A stretch of 26,324 bases of DNA, taken from Cognatazoarcus sp050303815 (GTDB taxonomy: Bacteria; Pseudomonadota; Gammaproteobacteria; Burkholderiales; Rhodocyclaceae). Of the stretch, positions 23,692 through 26,324 are shown one piece after another. Within the stretch, counting starts at the first letter, position 1. Every line of letters starts with the position of its first letter. Made by a program: the position numbers and the translations under genes. The DNA lies in the NCBI GenBank assembly GCA_050303815.1, contig JBNLCM010000038.1, positions 1 to 26,324 of the forward strand. Direction: 5' to 3'. The notes beneath the pieces are model-generated. The model ran no database searches. It worked only from the letters and a program-made list of their open reading frames with translations, and was not told the DNA's origin.

Positions 23692-25665
23692 TCAGATGTC
23701 GGCGTCCGCCGTATCTCCCTTCGCTTCCATCCAGGCGCGCCGCGACGAGGCTTCGCCCTTGCCCATGAGGAGCTTGAACATCTCCAGCGTGTCGGTCAGG
23801 TGGCCCGTCCGCACCCGTACCGGCAGCACGCGACGGGTGGCCGGGTCCATCGTGGTCTCGCGCAATTGCTCGGGGTTCATTTCGCCGAGGCCCTTGAAGC
23901 GGCCGATCTCGATGGCGGACTCGCGTACGCCTTCCTGCGCGAGGCGGTCCCGCATTGCCGTCAGTTCGCCATCGTCGAGCGCGTACAGTCGCCGCGCTGG
24001 CCGCTTCTTGCCCTGCGCGGGCACGTCGATTCGGTAGAGCGGGGGTTGGGCCACATAGATGTGACCGTGGTCGATCAGGGCCGGGAAGTGGCGGAAGAAC
24101 AGGGTCAGCAGCAGGGTCTGGATGTGGGAGCCGTCCACATCGGCATCCGACATGATGACGACCTTGCCGTAGCGAAGACCGGACAGGTCCGGCGTGTCGT
24201 CCGCGCCATGGGCGTCGACGCCGAGTGCCACGGCGATGTCGTGGATCTCCGCGTTGGCCAAGAGACGGTTGGGGTCAACCTCCCACGCGTTCTGGACCTT
24301 GCCGCGCAAGGGCAGGATGGCCTGTGTTTCCTTGTTGCGGGCCATCTTGGCCGAGCCGCCGGCCGAATCGCCTTCGACCAGGAAGAGCTCATTGTCGCCG
24401 ATGTCCTCGGACTCGCAGTCGGACAGCTTGCCGGGGAGGACGGCGACGCCTGACGTCTTGCGCTTTTCGACCTTCTGGGCGTTCTTCTGTCGGGCCTGGG
24501 CCGACCGTATCGCCTGCTCGGCAATGGCCTTGCCCGCCTCGACATGATTGTTGAGCCAGATCTCGAGGGGGTCGCGAACCACGCCGGACACCAGCTTCAC
24601 GGCTTCGCGCGAGTTGAGCTTTTCCTTCACCTGGCCCTGGAACTGGGGATCCAGAAGGCGGGCCGACAGGACGAAACTCATCCGTCCGCACACGTCGTCC
24701 TGCTGCAGTTTGACCCCGCGAGGCAACAAGGCGTGGTGCTCCACGAAGCTCTTCACCGCGTCGAACACGCCACTCTTGAGGCCGGACTCATGCGTGCCAC
24801 CCGCGACGGTCGGGATCAGGTTGACGTACGACTCGCTCGGTGGCGGCTGCTCGAACCAGCCGAAGGCCCATGCGGCGCCTTCGCCGTCGGCGAACGTTTC
24901 GTCATCGTTGCCCGCGTACTTCTCGCTGCTGTAGATCGGTGCGATGGCCTCCTGGTCGCCGGCAGACTCCCGGAGATATCCGGCCAGCCCCTCGGGATAG
25001 GACCACGTCTTGGTGAGCGCCGGCCCGTTGGCCTGTTCGATGTCCAGCCGGACCGACACCCCGGCCAGCAGGACGGCCTTCGAACGAAGCAGGCGTTCGA
25101 TCTCGTGCTGCGGCACGCGCGGGCTGTCGAAGTACGTCGGGTCTGGCCAGACCCGCACGCGGGTGCCCGTCTGCCGGCCACAGGCCCCTCCGTCGCGCAA
25201 CTCACCGATCTGCTCACCTCCGCCAACGAAATCGATCTGATGGACGCGACCCTCGCGTCGGATCTCCACCTCGATCCGGGTGGACAGAGCATTGGTGACG
25301 GCAACACCGACCCCGTGCAGGCCGCCGGAGAAGGCGTAGGCGGAATTCCCGGCCCGCTTGTCGAACTTGCCGCCCGCGTGGAGCCGGGTATAGGCCAGTA
25401 CCACGACCGGCACCTGCTCTTCCGGATGCAGGCCGACGGGGATTCCGCGACCGTCGTCGGAAACGGTCACAGAACCGTCCAGGTGGAGGGTCACGTGGAT
25501 CTTTTTGGCCGAACCGGCCAACGCCTCGTCGGCGGCGTTGTCGATGACCTCCTGGATCACATGGGCAGGAGAGTCGGTCCGGGTGTACATGCCGGGCCGT
25601 TCTCGAACCGGCTCCAGTCCCTTCAGGACGCGAAAGGAAGACTCGTCGTATTGCTTGCTGGCCAT
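23692..25665 (-). CDS. parE: DNA topoisomerase IV subunit B
   Basis: A 657-residue GHKL-type ATPase and TOPRIM protein. ATP-binding motifs are EVIDNAADEAL (39-49, catalytic Glu39), DDGRGIPVG (70-78) and GGLHGVGVAVTNALS (114-128). The TOPRIM metal-binding part has EGDSAGG (431-437) and SDADVDGSH (506-514). The C-terminal GRFKGLGEMNPEQLRETTMDP is the family signature. ParE and ParC together decatenate daughter chromosomes and relax supercoils. The length of about 650 residues, rather than 800, and the partner downstream favour ParE over GyrB. The ATG at 25665 is supported by the opening MASKQYDESSFRVLKGLEPV; no clear ribosome binding site precedes it, but a hairpin does. parE is upstream of parC on the same strand, and coq7 lies further upstream. 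Confidence 0.96.
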   Translation of the reverse strand: MASKQYDESSFRVLKGLEPVRERPGMYTRTDSPAHVIQEVIDNAADEALAGSAKKIHVTLHLDGSVTVSDDGRGIPVGLHPEEQVPVVVLAYTRLHAGGKFDKRAGNSAYAFSGGLHGVGVAVTNALSTRIEVEIRREGRVHQIDFVGGGEQIGELRDGGACGRQTGTRVRVWPDPTYFDSPRVPQHEIERLLRSKAVLLAGVSVRLDIEQANGPALTKTWSYPEGLAGYLRESAGDQEAIAPIYSSEKYAGNDDETFADGEGAAWAFGWFEQPPPSESYVNLIPTVAGGTHESGLKSGVFDAVKSFVEHHALLPRGVKLQQDDVCGRMSFVLSARLLDPQFQGQVKEKLNSREAVKLVSGVVRDPLEIWLNNHVEAGKAIAEQAIRSAQARQKNAQKVEKRKTSGVAVLPGKLSDCESEDIGDNELFLVEGDSAGGSAKMARNKETQAILPLRGKVQNAWEVDPNRLLANAEIHDIAVALGVDAHGADDTPDLSGLRYGKVVIMSDADVDGSHIQTLLLTLFFRHFPALIDHGHIYVAQPPLYRIDVPAQGKKRPARRLYALDDGELTAMRDRLAQEGVRESAIEIGRFKGLGEMNPEQLRETTMDPATRRVLPVRVRTGHLTDTLEMFKLLMGKGEASSRRAWMEAKGDTADADI

Positions 25666-25684
25666 GGGCTTTGGGAGAGTGTTG

Positions 25685-25701
25685 GCGCCTTTGGCGCCAG
25701 G
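25685..25701 (-). terminator. GC-rich hairpin between coq7 and parE
   Basis: TGGCGCC (25685-25691), a three-base loop and GGCGCCA (25695-25701) form a perfect 7-bp stem. On the minus strand it comes after the coq7 stop and 19 bases before the parE start. No U-run follows, so it may be a weak terminator of coq7 or a structure in the parE leader. Confidence 0.35.
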
Positions 25702-25739
25702 CTGTGGCGGATCGGACGTTCTGGTGCAGACAGGACCGG

Positions 25740-26324
25740 TCAGACCCAGTAGGCGGTGCGGGTCATGAGCTTCGAGGCCAATTGCATGGCGGCCCGGACG
25801 GGGGGCGGGAAATCGGCGGCCCCCAGCTTGACGGCTGTCGCCGCGTGATCCGCCTCGTCGCGGCGCATCTGTTCGACAATCGCGCGTGAGCGGAAGTCAC
25901 CCTCCGGCAAGCGCTCAAGGTGGTCGCTCAGGTGCTGTTCGACCTGACGCTCTGTCTCGGCCAGAAACCCGAGATTGATGCGGTCGCCGAAGCGACCGGC
26001 CAGTACGCCCAGGCTGAGCGACCCCAGGTACCACACCGGGTTCAAGAGGCTCTTTCGACCGCCGAGCTCGCCAATGCGCTGTTCGGTCCACGCCAGATGT
26101 TCTGTCTCCTCCCTGGCCGCCTGCACGAGGGACTCGCGGATCGAATCATCACGCGACGTGAGCGCCTGCCCCTGGTAGAGCGCCTGGGCGCAGATTTCGC
26201 CACATTGATTGACGCGCATCAGGCCCGCCGCATGCCGGCGCTCTTCGTCGCTGAGTTCGTGGTCCGGGAGCTCGCTGCCCGGCGTCTGGCGGACGCTGGT
26301 CGGGTCGCCGAAGAGCGTGCGCAG
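25740..26324 (-). CDS. coq7: Ubiquinone biosynthesis hydroxylase Coq7 (5' end beyond the window)
   Basis: The frame is open from the window edge (26324) to the stop at 25740 and gives 194 residues, so only the first few dozen residues are missing. Coq7 is a di-iron monooxygenase that hydroxylates 3-demethoxyubiquinol, the last hydroxylation in ubiquinone synthesis. Metal-binding motifs are visible: the Glu in VNQCGEICAQALYQGQ, EETEH, the Glu in ERQVEQH, and DEADH, in the ferritin-like order. The segment usually written VNHAGE here reads VNQCGE; the changed residues are not expected iron ligands. An internal ATG at 26219 is not the start, since the upstream sequence (RTLFGDPTSVRQTPGS) is typical Coq7. 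The product acts at the inner membrane. It shares a strand with parE but is separated from it by a hairpin. Confidence 0.94.
   Translation of the reverse strand: MRTLFGDPTSVRQTPGSELPDHELSDEERRHAAGLMRVNQCGEICAQALYQGQALTSRDDSIRESLVQAAREETEHLAWTEQRIGELGGRKSLLNPVWYLGSLSLGVLAGRFGDRINLGFLAETERQVEQHLSDHLERLPEGDFRSRAIVEQMRRDEADHAATAVKLGAADFPPPVRAAMQLASKLMTRTAYWV

Noticed and set aside
22309..24453. 714-codon open frame on the plus strand antisense to parC and parE
   Set aside because: A shadow of two certain topoisomerase genes; the translation is His/Gln/Arg/Val-rich with no domain.
1..26324. Mobile element, phage remnant, CRISPR array or tRNA
   Set aside because: No transposase or integrase motifs, no direct-repeat spacer pattern and no tRNA cloverleaf were recognised on reading both strands.

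Overview
The window is high-GC bacterial chromosome with strongly GC-biased third codon positions. Gene content points to a motile, respiring proteobacterium. The best fit is a Betaproteobacterium of the Rhodocyclales/Azoarcus-Thauera type, inferred from a thiC gene under a TPP riboswitch, a Coq7-type ubiquinone hydroxylase, a 3-hydroxybutyrate oligomer hydrolase and flhF-flhG-fliA with MotC/MotD-like stators. Genus cannot be fixed from this sequence alone. No insertion sequence, phage gene, tRNA, rRNA or CRISPR array was seen, and every stretch between genes is shorter than 300 bases.

Layout. 1-2700: the start of thiC (minus strand) with promoter, TPP aptamer and a hairpin that masks its ribosome binding site; a GH13 sucrose-phosphorylase-like gene (plus) that overlaps thiD (minus) tail to tail. 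2824-4437: an exported alpha-carbonic anhydrase with an extra N-terminal domain and a His-rich linker. 4565-10098: a minus-strand cluster reading ankyrin/NTF2-like membrane protein, membrane fusion protein, ABC ATPase, MacB-like permease, second MacB-like permease. 10304-12454: a DEAD-box RNA helicase of the DeaD/CsdA type. 12610-17469: a flagellar block flhF-flhG-fliA-motC-motD, followed at 17556 by a bacteriohemerythrin that ends at a strong bidirectional terminator. 18108-21065: a 3-hydroxybutyrate oligomer hydrolase and a divergent LuxR-type regulator sharing an intergenic region with a near-perfect 22-bp palindrome. 21259-25665: topoisomerase IV, parE then parC on the minus strand. 25740-26324: coq7, cut by the window end.

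How the genes work together. The flagellar block would place the flagellum (FlhF/FlhG), switch on late flagellar genes (FliA) and power rotation (MotC/MotD). The hemerythrin beside it may link oxygen to motility. ThiC and ThiD both make the pyrimidine half of thiamine. The hydrolase and its neighbour regulator look like a polyhydroxybutyrate-degradation module.

Most worth a second look: an FlhG homologue that has kept the FlhF-activating DQAxxLR motif but lost its ATP-binding P-loop; a second, strongly primed start codon that would add 44 residues to FliA; the operator-like palindrome next to luxR; the modular carbonic anhydrase; and a run of ten Gs at the end of the sucrose-phosphorylase-like gene. 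I found no clearly new multi-gene system.
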